Made by a program: the position numbers and the translations under genes | Part shown: piece after piece, positions 40,024-53,397 of the stretch | Numbering within the stretch: the first letter of the stretch is position 1 | Layout: the number at the start of each line of letters is the position of its first letter | NCBI GenBank assembly: GCA_022266195.1 | Contig: WHVY01000007.1 | Location: forward strand, 1,674,001 to 1,738,000 | Length of the DNA stretch: 64,000 nt | Source of the DNA: Tetranychus cinnabarinus | Taxonomy: Eukaryota > Arthropoda > Arachnida > Trombidiformes > Tetranychidae | Reading direction: 5' to 3' | The notes under the pieces: generated by a model | Seen by the model: the letters and a program-made list of their open reading frames with translations, nothing else | The model's database searches: none | Told to the model about the DNA's origin: nothing

Positions 40024-40691
40024 ACTTTGACTGTGACATAGAAATTTTAGGTCGTTTTTTCAACCTTAAATTGTGCCTGAAAAATCAAATTCTATTTGAT
40101 TTTGATCAATTCAGGTTAATTGTTTTGGTTTTTTGATCATTATTTCTCGTTTAAATTTCGAAAATCGCAATCAGGAAAAGAAATGAAAGAAAGAGACATA
40201 AGTGACGCCATCTATGGTCAGCCACTGAAAGTGAAAATCGGAAGTGCTGCCATCTATTGGTGTTCAAAAATTAGAAAATGCTATTGTTTAATTAAATACT
40301 GACTATACTTAACATTACTTTACTATAATGATGAGAAAATGTTCTCAGTAGAGGTTGAGTATAACTTACATTTCTCAAATATAATTAAATAGGCTTAATT
40401 GTATGCTAACTAGGCTTGACTGCACACAACCGTAGTGATCCAAGGTTGATTAGGAGGTAGACAAGGTCAAATAGGGGTCAGTGGTATATATCCGTGGTAC
40501 TCAAAAGTATGTCAATATCTGCTAAATATGCTTAATTATGGTCAAAAGTGGTTAATTGTTGGATCAATAAGCTTTTCCAAGCTTAATTGTTCAGTCAATG
40601 TATCAATAAATAATTGTACAGCGAAGTGTAGAACAATCATGTACAGCGTATGATGCTATTGAGATAGCCACACTGTATGATGGTATAGAGA

Positions 40692-40730
40692 CACTGTAAC
40701 ATTGAAAATACTGATACCGTATGACGGTAT
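40692..40730. repeat. 39-bp internal copy of TIR sequence
   Basis: Identical over 39 bp to 40891-40929, which is inside the right inverted repeat (starts CACTGTAACATTG, ends with the 17-bp palindrome at 40714-40730). After it come AGCGGAC motifs like those of the TIR. This is a partial duplication of the terminus, 199 bp inward. Confidence 0.9.
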
Positions 40731-40888
40731 TGTTTCCCTTGGTTCAGAAGCGGACACCTTTCAGTTAAGCTGTTCCAGAGCGGACAGCTTCGTACGAAAG
40801 TTAGGTTAGACGGATAAATTGGATACATCGAATGATGGTATTAAAAACCCCATCGAAAGATGGTATTTAGTGCTAGGTTTAGTTTAGC

Positions 40889-41032
40889 CACACTGTAACA
40901 TTGAAAATACTGATACCGTATGACGGTATCATTGTCCCAGAGGCGGACTGGTCCAGAGGCGGACTGGTCCAGAAAAACCAACTTGTGCCAGAAAAACCAA
41001 GTCGTTCCAGAAAAGGACTTTATATAACTACT
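40889..41032 (-). repeat. Polinton right terminal inverted repeat
   Basis: Pairs with 27740-27891. It ends GGACTTTATATAACTACT. It differs from the left copy at roughly one base in ten and lacks one short segment between the two GTCCGC motifs. The palindrome copy is at 40913-40929. Confidence 0.9.
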
Positions 41033-41038
41033 AATCAT
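41033..41038. repeat. Target-site duplication, right copy (AATCAT)
   Basis: Exact partner of 27734-27739. Removing the element and one copy restores a continuous host sequence. Confidence 0.95.
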
Positions 41039-44000
41039 TTCCATTTTTTTTCATTGGCTTTCATGTAAATCATTGAAAGTGAAAATTTGCTAAAATTTAG
41101 TTTCACTTGACTTTGCTCTTCAATGTTTTACCATTTATGATACAAAGATTTTGATAATTTCTTGAAATTGAATCTCGTTTTGGGTTATTTTTTGGTATCT
41201 TTTTGGAAATGATTTTTGATATAATTTTTGATGGACAACATTGTTATCTAATTTTAAGGTGAAGGTTGAAGAGGTTAGATGTTGACATGAGTTGAAATGT
41301 TATGAGAAATTGAGTGATTTACTTGATTCTCTTGAGTCTCGATTTTGTTTCACATCTCATTTATTGATCAATGTTTTCCTATCAATCTTGATTACATTGA
41401 AATTGATTGAAAAATCTGTTTACATTCAAGTTTCAACTGTTGAAATGGTTAACCATTTCATAAAATGTAAAGTTGTTGCTTTCATTTTGTAACATTTACA
41501 AAGTGAATCAACACAACAACAAAAAGCAGCAACAGCAAGCATCAAACACTGTAAAACTGGTTAACAATCAATGGAAGCAAAAGCTCTGACAGTGTGTTGA
41601 TTGATTACTCAAAGATGCTAGTTGTTATTAAAAGGCCACAAAACAAAAGGGTAACATTATCATTTATCAAGCAAAAAGCAGCATCAATTGGATCAAATTG
41701 AATACTACAAAAGTGCTTAATAACTCAACCTGACTCAACCTAGTCCGACTTGAACCCAAATTATCGTTATTTAACCATCTAACATCTAAACTAATCAAAC
41801 ATCCAATGCCATGATTTATGATCCTTGCCATCTTTAATTATAAAGTGAAGAGACTTGCTGGGCAACAATTGATCATTTTAAATCAACATTAGTAAAAATT
41901 GATGAACAAAATCAGCAATCAGTTTACTATTAGATTCTCGCAATTTGATTGATTCAACATTTTATTTTTTTTTCCTCTCGTTTCGATTCGTTTTTTGCCT
42001 TTCAACTCATTTATATTATCGATTGGCTTCAATTGCTTTACATAGAAGCAGAAAGCTTTATTGTTATAATAATAATGCAATAACATGGAGTAACTCAACA
42101 TTATAATAACTATTATGGTAATGATAATGAATAACTCTGTCCTTTTCCTTATACAATTGCAAAGTAAATTGTTTTACTGAATATTGATGAATATTATTGT
42201 TGATTTATTCTCAACTTTCAACTCTTTTTTTTTGTTATCACCCAAAATTGTTGCCAGTAAACTCAATGAGTGCAAAGTGATTTGAAGAAGGAAAATGATT
42301 TTCATTGAAATGGGCTGCGCTTGTGTTTCTCATTGAAAATGACATTTTTTTCTTGCTTGAATATAATGATAAATATGGTTAAGAAAAGGTTGAGGGAAGA
42401 AGAGGAAAAAAGCTTGGAATGACAATCAAATTGGAAATAGAGGTAAAGGTAAACTGTTATCGTTCCCTTTTCATCATCATTCTGTGTAAGAATGGTTTAT
42501 TTAGGCTGATAATTTGAAATTGTGTCTGAATGTGAGTGATAACAATATATGGAGGAAAAAGGATGAAAGATTCAAATGCACTTTTGTAAAGGGAAGAGCA
42601 AAGTAAGAAGTAAAAATGTTTTTGATTGCCTGAAGCCTTTTCATGTAAACTGTATATAAAGACGGTGATGAAGGGTAAGAAAAGGTTTTTGTTGTTATTG
42701 AATAAGAGCCACTGGGAATGATGAGCAAGGGAGTGCAATGATGATAAAGATAAAGATGATGAAAAAGAAGAAGAAGAAAGAAAGAAGGAAAAAGGAGAAA
42801 TAAGTTGCATTATAATAATGATGATAAGAAATATAAAAAAGTGGTAAAGATGCCATTATAATACAGAGAGTGTTTGCTGGATCCATTGAGTAAACATTTT
42901 ATCTGATGGGATGATTGGTGGTGAAAGATGAGTAACAAGAGATGGAAAGGGAATGACACTTGGTGGGAATGTTGATAAGCATGTGATTTGCAAAGGGAAA
43001 GCAAAGGGAAAACAAAAAGAGAAAAGATTCGAAAAATATTTTCCACTAAAAAGGCTGAAGGTAATGGTTAACTCGATGCTAGAGGAGTGATCGTCTTGGG
43101 TTGTCTTTTGTAAGCAAGGTTGCCTTTCCTCTCAACCACATAATAGTCTTGAAATGTGACGAGTTCAACGATTGGAAAAGTATCCATTAAAGATGAATGG
43201 AAAACTCAACTTTCTTTTTTAATAAGAATAGATGATGTTGATGAGGGTGAAGAGGATTTTGGGTGACAAAATTGAAGCCAGCTTTATGCATTTGATAACA
43301 GCTGATGTGATAAACTTGATTTAATGTGAACCCATTTTTTTCTTCTGATTTTGTCTTTTCTTCCCTTCCTCATACTTGAACTTTACTGTTAATGTTTTAC
43401 TTTTATTGTCACTCATGTTCATCCTCATCTTTTCCTATCAAACCTCTTTTTTCCCCAATAACTCATCTTTAAGGGTTTGAAACTTTTTTCACAAACACAT
43501 TTCAATGGGTTAAAGTGGCCCTTCTTGAAGTGAACCAAAAAATGATTTTGTTTTCATTTAAATACATTGCTATATCAACTGTAATATTCATTATCATTTG
43601 TCATTTTCAATGATTCTTCATCTTGTTTCCTTTTTTTCAGGTCAACTCTTCAACTTTTATTGGTTGATCAACAATTTCAATATATTGGATGGGAGAAGAA
43701 AAAACAATGGAAAAAAAGGTTAAATTAGATTTCGATTAACCACTTTTGCAGCTGTGAATGAAATGTTTACAGTTAAATGAACTGTTGAACATGATGATGG
43801 TGATGCTGTTGGAAAGATTGTACAAGAAGATAACAAAATATCTTATTATTATCAACTCATTGAATAATAAGATGATGAGTAGTTGAGCATGATGAACGTG
43901 AGTTACACTGAATATGCAATAAAATGAAAATCACCACAAAAATTTGGGCCGCTCGTTGAACCATTTTGATTGAACCATTTGATAGCAATGATTATAATTA

Positions 44001-47000
44001 ATGATTCCAATGATATTACAGGGAAAAGAAGGGCAAAATAATAATGCAATCAGTGTATGTTAATTACAACAATTAACTTCAATCAAGAAGCAACAAGGCG
44101 TAAAGATGATAACAACAAAAGTCAGTGACAATGTTAATGGTTTCAACTTTAATTATTATTTAGATTTGACATTTACCTCAATCATCTCATCTTGTCAATC
44201 ATTTTTGTTTCTTGTCCTCAACCTCACTCATTCCTAATCAATTCAATAATGTCAAGTTTTGATATTTTGCGCTTGTTGTGGCTTTTAAATATTTCATTGA
44301 CAAACTAAACATTGAATATAAAGTGAAAATGAATGTAAAATGAATTTAAACTTCACTTTTATTCACCAACTTCAAGTATCGAGATTGATTGACTCAAATT
44401 TGACGCCAGTTGAAATATTAAAAGTGAAAGTTGAAGGAATAATAATGAACCAAATTCCCAAATTGAATAAATGTAAATGAATTTCGTGTTTTCACCTTAA
44501 ATAGATTTAACCATTTCAATTTAATCAAGCGAAACAAAATGATCCAATTTTACCGGTTTGTTGCCAGTTGTCAAGGGTCAACCCAAGGCAAAGTCAACCT
44601 AAATCAGTCAATCTTCTTGGGTTGAGGCTAAGACTTGTGGTTGCCTCAAGCTTTTCAAGATCAACTCAAAGTCGATTGTTACCCAAAAACCAAAAAAAAA
44701 TATCTGGTCAAGGTTTTCATTCTTGTAAACGATTAAGTTGAAGATCTTTTCAATTACGAATTTAGAATCAAATTTCAATCTTTTTTGTTTCACTCGATTT
44801 AATGTTCATCTGGTTTCCTGATGAATGGCGAAAAAATGAAACTAAAATTTTACTTTTTTTGCTTCTTGTTCAAATTGTTCCATGTTTTGTTTTCCTTGTA
44901 ACATCAAAATTTGGTTTCACAAGAAAACAAAATATAAACTAACAAAGTGAATTGTCCAATCTTGGACTTACCTCAAAATCTTGTGGGATTACCCAGGAAA
45001 TCCTTTACTTCATCTTCATCATCTTCTTTTCTTCTTTTTTGTTCTCTTTCTCTTTTTCTCTCTTATTATTTTTTTCCCATGCAAAATGCTGAGTTATTGA
45101 GTTTCCTATTCTTTTTTTCTTCCTCTCCTCTTGTCCTCATCATTATCATGCTCATTCCTTGACCTTATGGTTTCTTTCATTCAATGAAATTCATAGGTAC
45201 ATTCAACCTTACAACAGCAATCTGCTTGGAATGAAAAAAAAGAGATAAATCTGAACAAATAATAGATTCCATGTGAAACCGACTAAAACACTGAATAGTC
45301 AGAAAAAAAGAAGGGAACAAAAATGATATTCAATTTAAATGGCAACAAAAGACGCTAATAAAAGAGAAAAGCAACTTTTTCTTCTCTCAAGAAAAAAGTT
45401 ATCTCGACATTGCAAGGAATCACTCCCAGTGACCAGCGACTGATAATCAAATGATAACACGGATTGATGCGCAAATTGGTAAACATGAAGAGTTGAACAT
45501 GAATCAAAATTTGATTGGAAAAACAGAAAATCGATTAAAAAACATGGAAAAGGACAAGAAAAAAAAACAAGTTAAATCGCAATGTTGAACAAAACATTAT
45601 TTCCTCAGTTCACATGATAACATTCACATTATTTGAAAATAAAAAGTTGAATTTTATATTATCATTATTATTAGCATTATTGTTATTGTACATTCACAGA
45701 TAGCAAACAAAAAATGTTACAGAATGTTATTATCATCATTATCATTGTTATCATCAGTACCTTCAACTGTTGAGACAGCATGTTGACATTGAGCTTATCC
45801 AGGAAAGAGAGAAGACAAAATGTCATTAACATTTATCTTGATCCAGAACAAAATAATAGAAAGAAAAATAATGAAAAATGGAAAATTAATATCAAATTGG
45901 TGAAACAGGAATCGAAAGGAATACCCAAAACATGGAAAGAGACAGAATTTAATGAGAAGAGAAAAGTTATCAAAAATTCGTTTCATTTCATTCCCAGTGA
46001 AATCCCAATTATTAATACAATTTATTATCATTGGGATCATTATTATCATGATAATCAGTTTACATTTCATCATGTTGAAGGATGATAAGGATAATGAGTA
46101 AAGAATGAAACAGATTTCATGTTGTTTAAGCGGATCAATTGATTAACCATTCAATGATTGGTAACTAAAGAAACTTTGAATCAACTTTTCAATTGGATAT
46201 GTGATAACTGTGAGGAATCGATAAAGGAAATTATTTTCATTTTCATTTTCTCCAACCATTAAAGCTTCACCATTTCAAAATAATGATCAACTCAGGTTGA
46301 AACACACCCAATGAATTATTACAGTTGTTCAATTAACTTCATTTTTTGTACCTTACTGACTTCAAAGTGAACCCAATAAATTGATTTTGACACTTGAAAC
46401 TAGTCTTTGTTATTCTCACTCCCAGTCATGATAAATTTCTCGTTTTATTCCTCAACTGTTGAGTGTCAATTGTTTAACAAGTTTATAAAAAGCAAGAATC
46501 TTTATTCATATTTTATTCCAAGTTTCATCGAAAGTCCATTTGATTGTTTCCATTTCTGAAAAAATGGACTTTTTCCATTCAATGTTTGATTGTTGTTTTC
46601 AAAGTGAAATGTTGACATGTAATTCATTTTATCATCTGCAATCTTGAATCATGTTTCATTGATCAGCCGATTGTTCAGATTGATCAATTGATTTTACTCA
46701 GTTTGATTTAATAGTTTTTGTTCATGAAAAATGATGAACAGAAGAAAAGTTGAAGAAAATCATAAAATCTTTTTCGTTCTTTTTGCCTTTTCATCGGGAA
46801 AAGGTTCCATTCGTGAGTTGCCAATTTTGGCAAACTTGATTGATTGTCTATGAATCAATTTTAACAAGTTATTTATACTCGGCTTTGTTTTGAAATTAGT
46901 TTTCAACTAAAGCTTGATTAGTGTTCAATTAAGGAATTCAACTTTTCCGCCAACCTTTTTTGGCTTTTCATTGAATCCCTTTTCACTGAGTCAATGTTAA

Positions 47001-49306
47001 ACAAACCATGATGTTGCTATTTGAACCATTTAAACTTATTAGCTACATCATTTTTCACAGCATTGTTTACAATTCAAGAGTTGAAGACTTAACTAACCAA
47101 AACCAAGAAACATCCAAGATCGAGCATTTCACATCGCAAATGACTCGATCATTATCGATTAGAATGAAAAGCGTTCTCGACTAAAAATAGCAACGATTAA
47201 AGGTAAGGAAGTGATTACGCTTTAATCCATTGACCAAAATGATCAATAAAAGAGTGTTAAAGAGTATTAAACTGTATATTTCACATTGAATGTCGGCTTA
47301 AGATGATTGAATTTGATCATTTGGATTGCAAGATTGATCTAAAAATAACAATTACGATTCATTTAATTGGCAAGTAATGGACAGGCAAAAACGAATCAAC
47401 ATTGTCAATGGAAGGAGAGAAAAAAATTGCAACCAAATTGTCAAAAGTCAATCATTAAATGGGTTAACATTGAAAGGCAACATTTAGGTAACTGCTTTCA
47501 GGTTTGCAGTAAAATATGTAACTCGATGGATAATTTAATTAATGGCAAATGGCAATTTTGAAGGGAATATTAAATTGACTAGAAATCAATTTGATGATAA
47601 TGGGAACAATAATGACTTGTTGAGAGCGATTTGTTTTCTTGTTGTTGATCTACTGTTTGCAAATGAAGTCGACTAACAATAAAATTGATTGATGAGCAAA
47701 TCGAGTTTTAAAATGCAATTTTAGCTAATTGCTTTTCTGGCAAATGTTTCACTTGAAAAGTAAAATTGTAAATTAAAACAGTTATTCAATTAGAAGGAAA
47801 GTGAACGGTAAAAGCAAAGTTGAATTCAATTAACTCTTGATTGGGAGAAACAATTGAAGGTAAATATGATTCAAGTTTGGTTAACAAAATGTTTAAACAT
47901 TTAACTCGCTTCTCAATCAATGGACCTGCAAATGGCCAAATTCAAAGTTGATTAAATATGAATAGAACGAGTTGTTTACAACAATTTTAATCATCTTGCC
48001 ATTCATCGAGTGTTTACTTTTACAGGAAAATGACACACAGAAATATCGAGTCACTTGATTTTGTTTTTTCCTCCTTTTCTTTCAATACTTTTTCATCCAA
48101 CTATTTTTTTCTTCTTCTTCATGATGAAGATGGAAAAATAAAAGAGCAAAGAAAGGGATTTTCAGCTGAATCGGATAAGTCAACAAGAATCTTATACAAT
48201 TGATTGGCTGCCCAAGTGAGTTTACTGTTCAGGGAAATGCAAAAGCAAAAACGAAATGGAAAGGCAAAATAAGTACAATAAATAAACAAAAAAGAGATGA
48301 TGAGGAGAAGGAGGAAGACAGGGAAGAGGAAAGAGTAGAAACAAATAGATGATCAAGAGGGAGGAAGGGAAGGAGGAGGATGAGGTGTTGTAAATGTAGA
48401 TGAAGACTAGATGAAGAGAAATGAAGAAAAGGCAGTGACCTTTTTTAGAGCTTAACAGTTTTTCTCATGTACATTCGACTATAGAGTGTACTTTTTTTTC
48501 ATCATCATCTTCATCATCTTTGTATTCGCTGGGAAAAACTTTTAATAGTCTCAAGAAATTGTCTTGTTTCTTTCAATCTCCTTTTCGTCTTCTTCTTGTG
48601 TCTGTCTGTTTCTCTTCTTATGACCAATCAATGGTTTCACTTAACACTTTTCATGGGAAAAAGTGAACAACTTAATATGAACAAATGTGAATGATTAAAC
48701 ATGCTGAGACAATTGCTCCTTTGGGTCTCATCTTTAATCTGTAATAATGCTTAATCGCTAACAAGTTTACCGCAACGATTTATTGAAATGATGAAACAAA
48801 ATTGTCGACAGTTAACCTCAGCTTTAGTTGAACACACTTTTTCATCTTATAATCTCTTTGCTTGTTAATTGTACATCAAAATTTCGTTTTATTGACAGTT
48901 CAATGTTGTATTTATATCATTACTTTCCGATATGTTTCCAGTTTTCTGCAATGCGAAAATTCATAGCAGAAAATTGTTCGATATGACAATTCTCGTTACC
49001 TTTTGAAACCTTTATAAAAATGAATTGCTATGAAATTCATACCAGAACGGTAAATTGTACTTTCAGTGCTGTTTGCTTTGTTTTGCCCTGGCCAATTTTG
49101 TACACTAAATAGATGATTGACGATAGAACAAGGCTTGATCTTGATTGCATCTTGAAAATCTATCTACCTCTAATTGTTTCGTACATTCTCATAGCATAAG
49201 GTGAAACTTAAGTTTTAACGTTTATTTTCTGTTTGTTTTGCATTATTAGGAGGCACATTGACGATTTGTATGCATTTCAAATTGTTGTCCACCTATTTAT
49301 ATGGTT
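41039..49306. other. AT-rich region without recognisable genes
   Basis: No exon with a known motif seen on either strand. Pyrimidine- and purine-rich microsatellite stretches are common (for example 42750-42800, 48290-48430). Short open frames at 42457-42810, 44947-45162 and 45780-46085 translate to low-complexity Ser/Phe/Leu or Lys/Asn runs and are not called. The sequence near 48950-49130 weakly resembles the inverted-repeat arms that follow. Confidence 0.5.
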
Positions 49307-50075
49307 AAAAATACTGGAAATTACAAACTAATGAGCTAACTTAATGACTGAACTAATGTCAACCTTAAATTGCGATCAAATGAATCATAAAGGTTGCCTT
49401 GAATTATAACAAAATGTAGCTATTTGTGTGGTTTACAATGTTTATACAACGATTTGATTGCAAGCCAAAATTAATTAATCATAATTAGAATCATAGTTTA
49501 CAACGAAAACATCATCTACAATACTATTCAAATTTACAAGATCATTTTAGTACGAACTAATTAGCTTTGACTCAATATTCAAAGTAATACTAACAACTTG
49601 CTTTAGTCAACAATTAAACATTATTGTACTTTAAAGCTCTGAAGAAGATCGTTTGATTCTTTAACGATTACCGTTACCTTCAAAACGATTTGTTTTCCAA
49701 TCCAAGAAGTAATATTGTTTTACGCAATTGTCTTGCGATTTAAAGTGAATTTTGTATTCTTACTTGGTATTTTGATCGAACTGACTATCGATTAGCAGAT
49801 TAGTCTTGACTCAATATTAAAAAGCGTACAAACTATTCTCTATTGTCTGTCCATTCGCATATCTGAAAGGTAAAACTTGTGTTAAAAGCTGATTACCTGG
49901 TTATTTGCATTATTACTAAGCAAGAAAATTTCAATTGAAGAAGTTTTACCTTCTTTCGTTACCTTTTAAAACAATAACCCAAACAAATTGCTATGTAGTT
50001 TAATGTAAGACGGAAAATGACTGCATGCTGCTCAATTTGCCATTCAGCGATGAATTTTGTATACTTACTCATTAA
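49307..50075 (+). repeat. Left arm of a large diverged inverted repeat
   Basis: Reverse complement of 53398-54062 by eye, about three-quarters to four-fifths identical with indels. The best-kept part (49345-49570) shares runs such as TAACTTAATGACTGAACTAA and TTTATACAACGATTTGATTG. The inner end shares GTATACTTACTC. Confidence 0.75.
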
Positions 50076-53000
50076 AAAACTGTGCAAACTATTCTTAATT
50101 GTTTAATTTGCATTGCTATTAACCAGATAGTGTTAAGCAAAGTTATACTCATTTTCAATCAAATACAAATCCCTTGATTTAGATCTGTTAACAAACAATT
50201 TTCAAATTAGAAATGAACAAGACTCAAGGTTTAATCAATTTTGATCCCTTGAAAATGAAACAGATCTTCACAATTGCTTTGTCCATTTGCAGAGGCTGGG
50301 AGTTAAAACTCCAAATAAACTCCAATCATTAATATTTTAAGTTGAAATATTGTACAAGAAAAGGTTAAGATACACAAAATTTTATGCATTCTCAGCAAAA
50401 GACTATTTTGATAATTAGTTAGAATTAGTTAGTTCACAATTAGTTAGAACCCAATAGAAGATTCCCATAGATATTACTTTAAAGCAAAAACACAGTTCAA
50501 GAGTAGTTGAAAAGGTAACTTTATAAAGCAAATTTCCAAACAACCGAAGCTACGAGAAGTAATTCAACGACTGAATTCACAGTTCGAGATCACTTCCATA
50601 ATCACAGTTGGTTTGTTAGCGTCAAACATCCAAACATCATTTTGAATGTTGGCTCAAACCTCAAACACAACCGGCTTCACTTAAATAGATTGTTTTTAAA
50701 AATTTTGATCCAAAAACAGTTTCATCTCTAATAAGCATTTCATCAACATGCCAATCATTACAGCACTCACAGTTGTAAGGTTAAATCGACGGCAAATGGC
50801 CAAAAGATGTTTATATAAATATCTGAACAAACTGAGTGAATATAAGAAAAATGATTAATCTTACCTGACTAATGTAATTAATGATAAAAGTAGAAAAAAT
50901 GTTGACATGATCCATTGAGAATCAATGATATCACTTAACTTGACCATTTTATTATAATATTACTTGTTACAGGTAGGATGCTGGTTGATTGACTGTGACT
51001 TTTGAAGTTAAAAACAAAATGATAAACAATAGACAATTGTTGCAATTAGGTCGTAAATTAATGGAATCAATTTAATCAAATGATGAATAAATATAGCTTT
51101 GTTTTATCTATTAAATATCTTATATAAATAACACTTTCAATATAATATAATACATTTCGCTGACTGTACAGTATATCAACGAGTTTCCCTTGAAATTAGT
51201 TTTTAAATCCGTTTTAACCACTAAAGTTGATTGCAAATCACTTTGAACAATTATCACTTATAAAGAGCACAAAGCACATTAAATTAGTTAATGTCAATAG
51301 TCGATCCAAGGTTGGACAATTTAAAAACACTGTTAACACTCCATCATCTTTGGTTCAAAGACAATCACTGACCATCAATGGCAATCAATCCGTCAACATT
51401 GGAAAACAATTAAAGCTGAATAAGGTTACAATTGCGAGTAAAAAGGTTGTCTAAATGTCGTTTCATTATAAAGTAAAAACGCGTTCAACTTTAAATGATT
51501 ATTGTGCAAAAATTTGTGCAAAAAAAGTTGAATTTTTAAAGGGAATTACATTGATCAGAATTAATGTGAATCAACATTTTGATATAACAATAATACAAGT
51601 ATAAAGAGAGCAACTGAATTGGATTGAATCATGATATATTGGAAAGTAACTCTCAATTGGATTTTTTGTGTTCAACTCAAAAAAGTTACTCAGATGATGA
51701 TGATCAGGAATGGATGATAAAAGTTAATAGGAAATGAGTTTGCGTCACAATGAAAGGAAACAAATGGATGAGAGTGAAGATGAAGATGATGATGAAGATG
51801 ATGATGAGAGAAAGTATAAAATGATCTTTCTTTTGCGTTCCTTTTAATGAGTCAAATTGAATGTGCACACAAATCAAAGGGATTGTTGTAGTCAAATAAT
51901 AATCATAATAATAATTTAGTTAGTCTCTGGTTGTCATAACTTATTGTAGAATCTGGATTTTTTTGTTCCTCTCAAAATTGCTCCAATCATTATGGTGATG
52001 AAGTATGGGTGAAAGATGGTGAAAGATGAAGATGAGGCAAAACTGTGAATCAATTAAACTGTGAATATTATCGATTTGTCTTAATTTCATACTTTTATCT
52101 TCTTGTTTCGCCTGCTTCTTGGAGTCCTTTTGTTTTCACTTTTCAATTGAGTTTTGGGTTTGTTGTTTGATTAAGCTTTGTAAAAGGTATAAACTTTCAG
52201 TTATTGATTCATTCCCTGGCTATGTATTTATGTATTAAAAATGCTCTTCACCAAATAAATTATTATAATTTAATAATGTGCTCCAACCATTTCTACCTTT
52301 TGTCTGCTTGTTTAAGTGAATGTCTGTTTATAAGTGTATTGCTCTAACCATTTAATCATAATAATAATTTATCAATCTCATCTTGCACTCCATTCAATGT
52401 CCGCAAGCTATTTTTACGTTAACCAAATTCAATGTAATAATATTTATCTCTTTATTTTTGTTCACCTGGGCTTGGTTACAGTTTACTTTGACCTTTTTTT
52501 TGAGTAAAATTGATTAAATTGTGTCTCTTTTTGTCTTCCTTTGATTGCCATCAAGAGACTAGGAGTTGATGGGATTAGGTTCATGGCTGAAGATTAGTCT
52601 TGCCGGTTAACTGATCAATGGGTCGAGTTACTTGTTCGATTTGTCCAATTTTCGCAATCAAATCAACTTTAAACATTGTACAAGTCATCAGTTGGAAATA
52701 AATACAATTTTGTTAGACATTTTCTTGTTCTGCATTTCATTTTGTTTACAATTTATTTTGTGTTTCTTTTGATTGTTGAAGGATTTTTCAATGTTTTTGG
52801 ATGTTTACTAGTAGCAAATCAACTTTGATATTGAAAGTGATCATGAGTTTTGAGTTTTGTCGTTACATTTAACCTTCTTCAGCCAAGTACAGTTGTACTT
52901 GTAAAGGGAGGTTAGATCTGATTGTTTAAAATTTGCTGCAGTTCAAATACTCTCAAGTTTGGGTTTTGGTTTAAAACGAATGCGATAGCTATTAGAAACG

Positions 53001-53397
53001 ATCTGTTTCATTGTTAAAGTATTAATAGTTTCCACTAGTGTTAATAATTTTGTGCTTGCGTTCTCTGATTGCTTCTAAATTATCATAAAACACAACAAAA
53101 CACCTCAATCAATCGAGTTAATATACAAATTTCATCATTCAAATATAAATTAATCGCATAAAGTTAAGTTCTGTCTTTGAATAAAACTTTATAACAAGTC
53201 GTTGCAAAAACAGACATCAGTAAATGTTGATTTGACTGCTAATAGCCAAAGTAGCTTGTAATAGCGCAAAACAACCAGAAAATAGACGATCCAACTTGAG
53301 GTTTCCCCAATCCCTTTCTGCTATGAAAATGGTAGAAACGAAACGATTAGAAATGCAATCAATATTAAAGCTTGTTTAATTGTCAACTAAACAAGTC
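50076..53397. other. Interior between the inverted-repeat arms
   Basis: 3.3 kb of AT-rich DNA with no transposase-like frame. It holds a GATGAAGATGATGATGAAG microsatellite at 51777-51806 and one frame at 51227-51454 with no ATG. If the arms define a transposon, this copy is non-autonomous or has lost its gene. Confidence 0.4.

Larger units (their letters stand above)
39871..40888. other. Polinton right subterminal region
   Basis: No gene found. It contains the PolB promoter candidate (40014-40023) and, from about 40620, diverged copies of TIR motifs: GTACAGCGTATGATG, CACTGTA, GATGGTAT, and the AGCGGACA / TGTTCCAGAGCGGACA words. Short frames here are artefacts of these repeats. Confidence 0.6.
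27740..41032. mobile_element. Complete Polinton/Maverick element, 13,293 bp
   Basis: A self-synthesising DNA transposon of the virus-like Polinton class. Ends read 5'-AGTAGTTATATAA and TTATATAACTACT-3', with inverted repeats of about 144-152 bp and a perfect 6-bp AATCAT duplication. It contains the full Polinton core (protein-primed PolB, retroviral-type integrase, A32-like ATPase, adenain-like protease, major and minor capsid genes) plus accessory genes. Every core frame is uninterrupted. Genes from 28030 to 35405 point right and are packed with gaps of 1-47 bp or small overlaps. PolB points left from the far end, so the two gene sets converge at 35406-35493. Confidence 0.97.

Noticed and set aside
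40637..41044. Short minus-strand frames in the Polinton right end
   Set aside because: They consist of TIR and palindrome repeats with no coding character.
42457..43046. Minus-strand frames with signal-peptide-like starts
   Set aside because: Translations are Ser/Phe/Leu low complexity from a purine-rich + strand. One apparent start is GTG, and no phase-2 donor follows to join GluCl.
51227..51454. 75-residue plus-strand open frame rich in Ser, Asn and Lys
   Set aside because: No ATG, no convincing acceptor and no motif.
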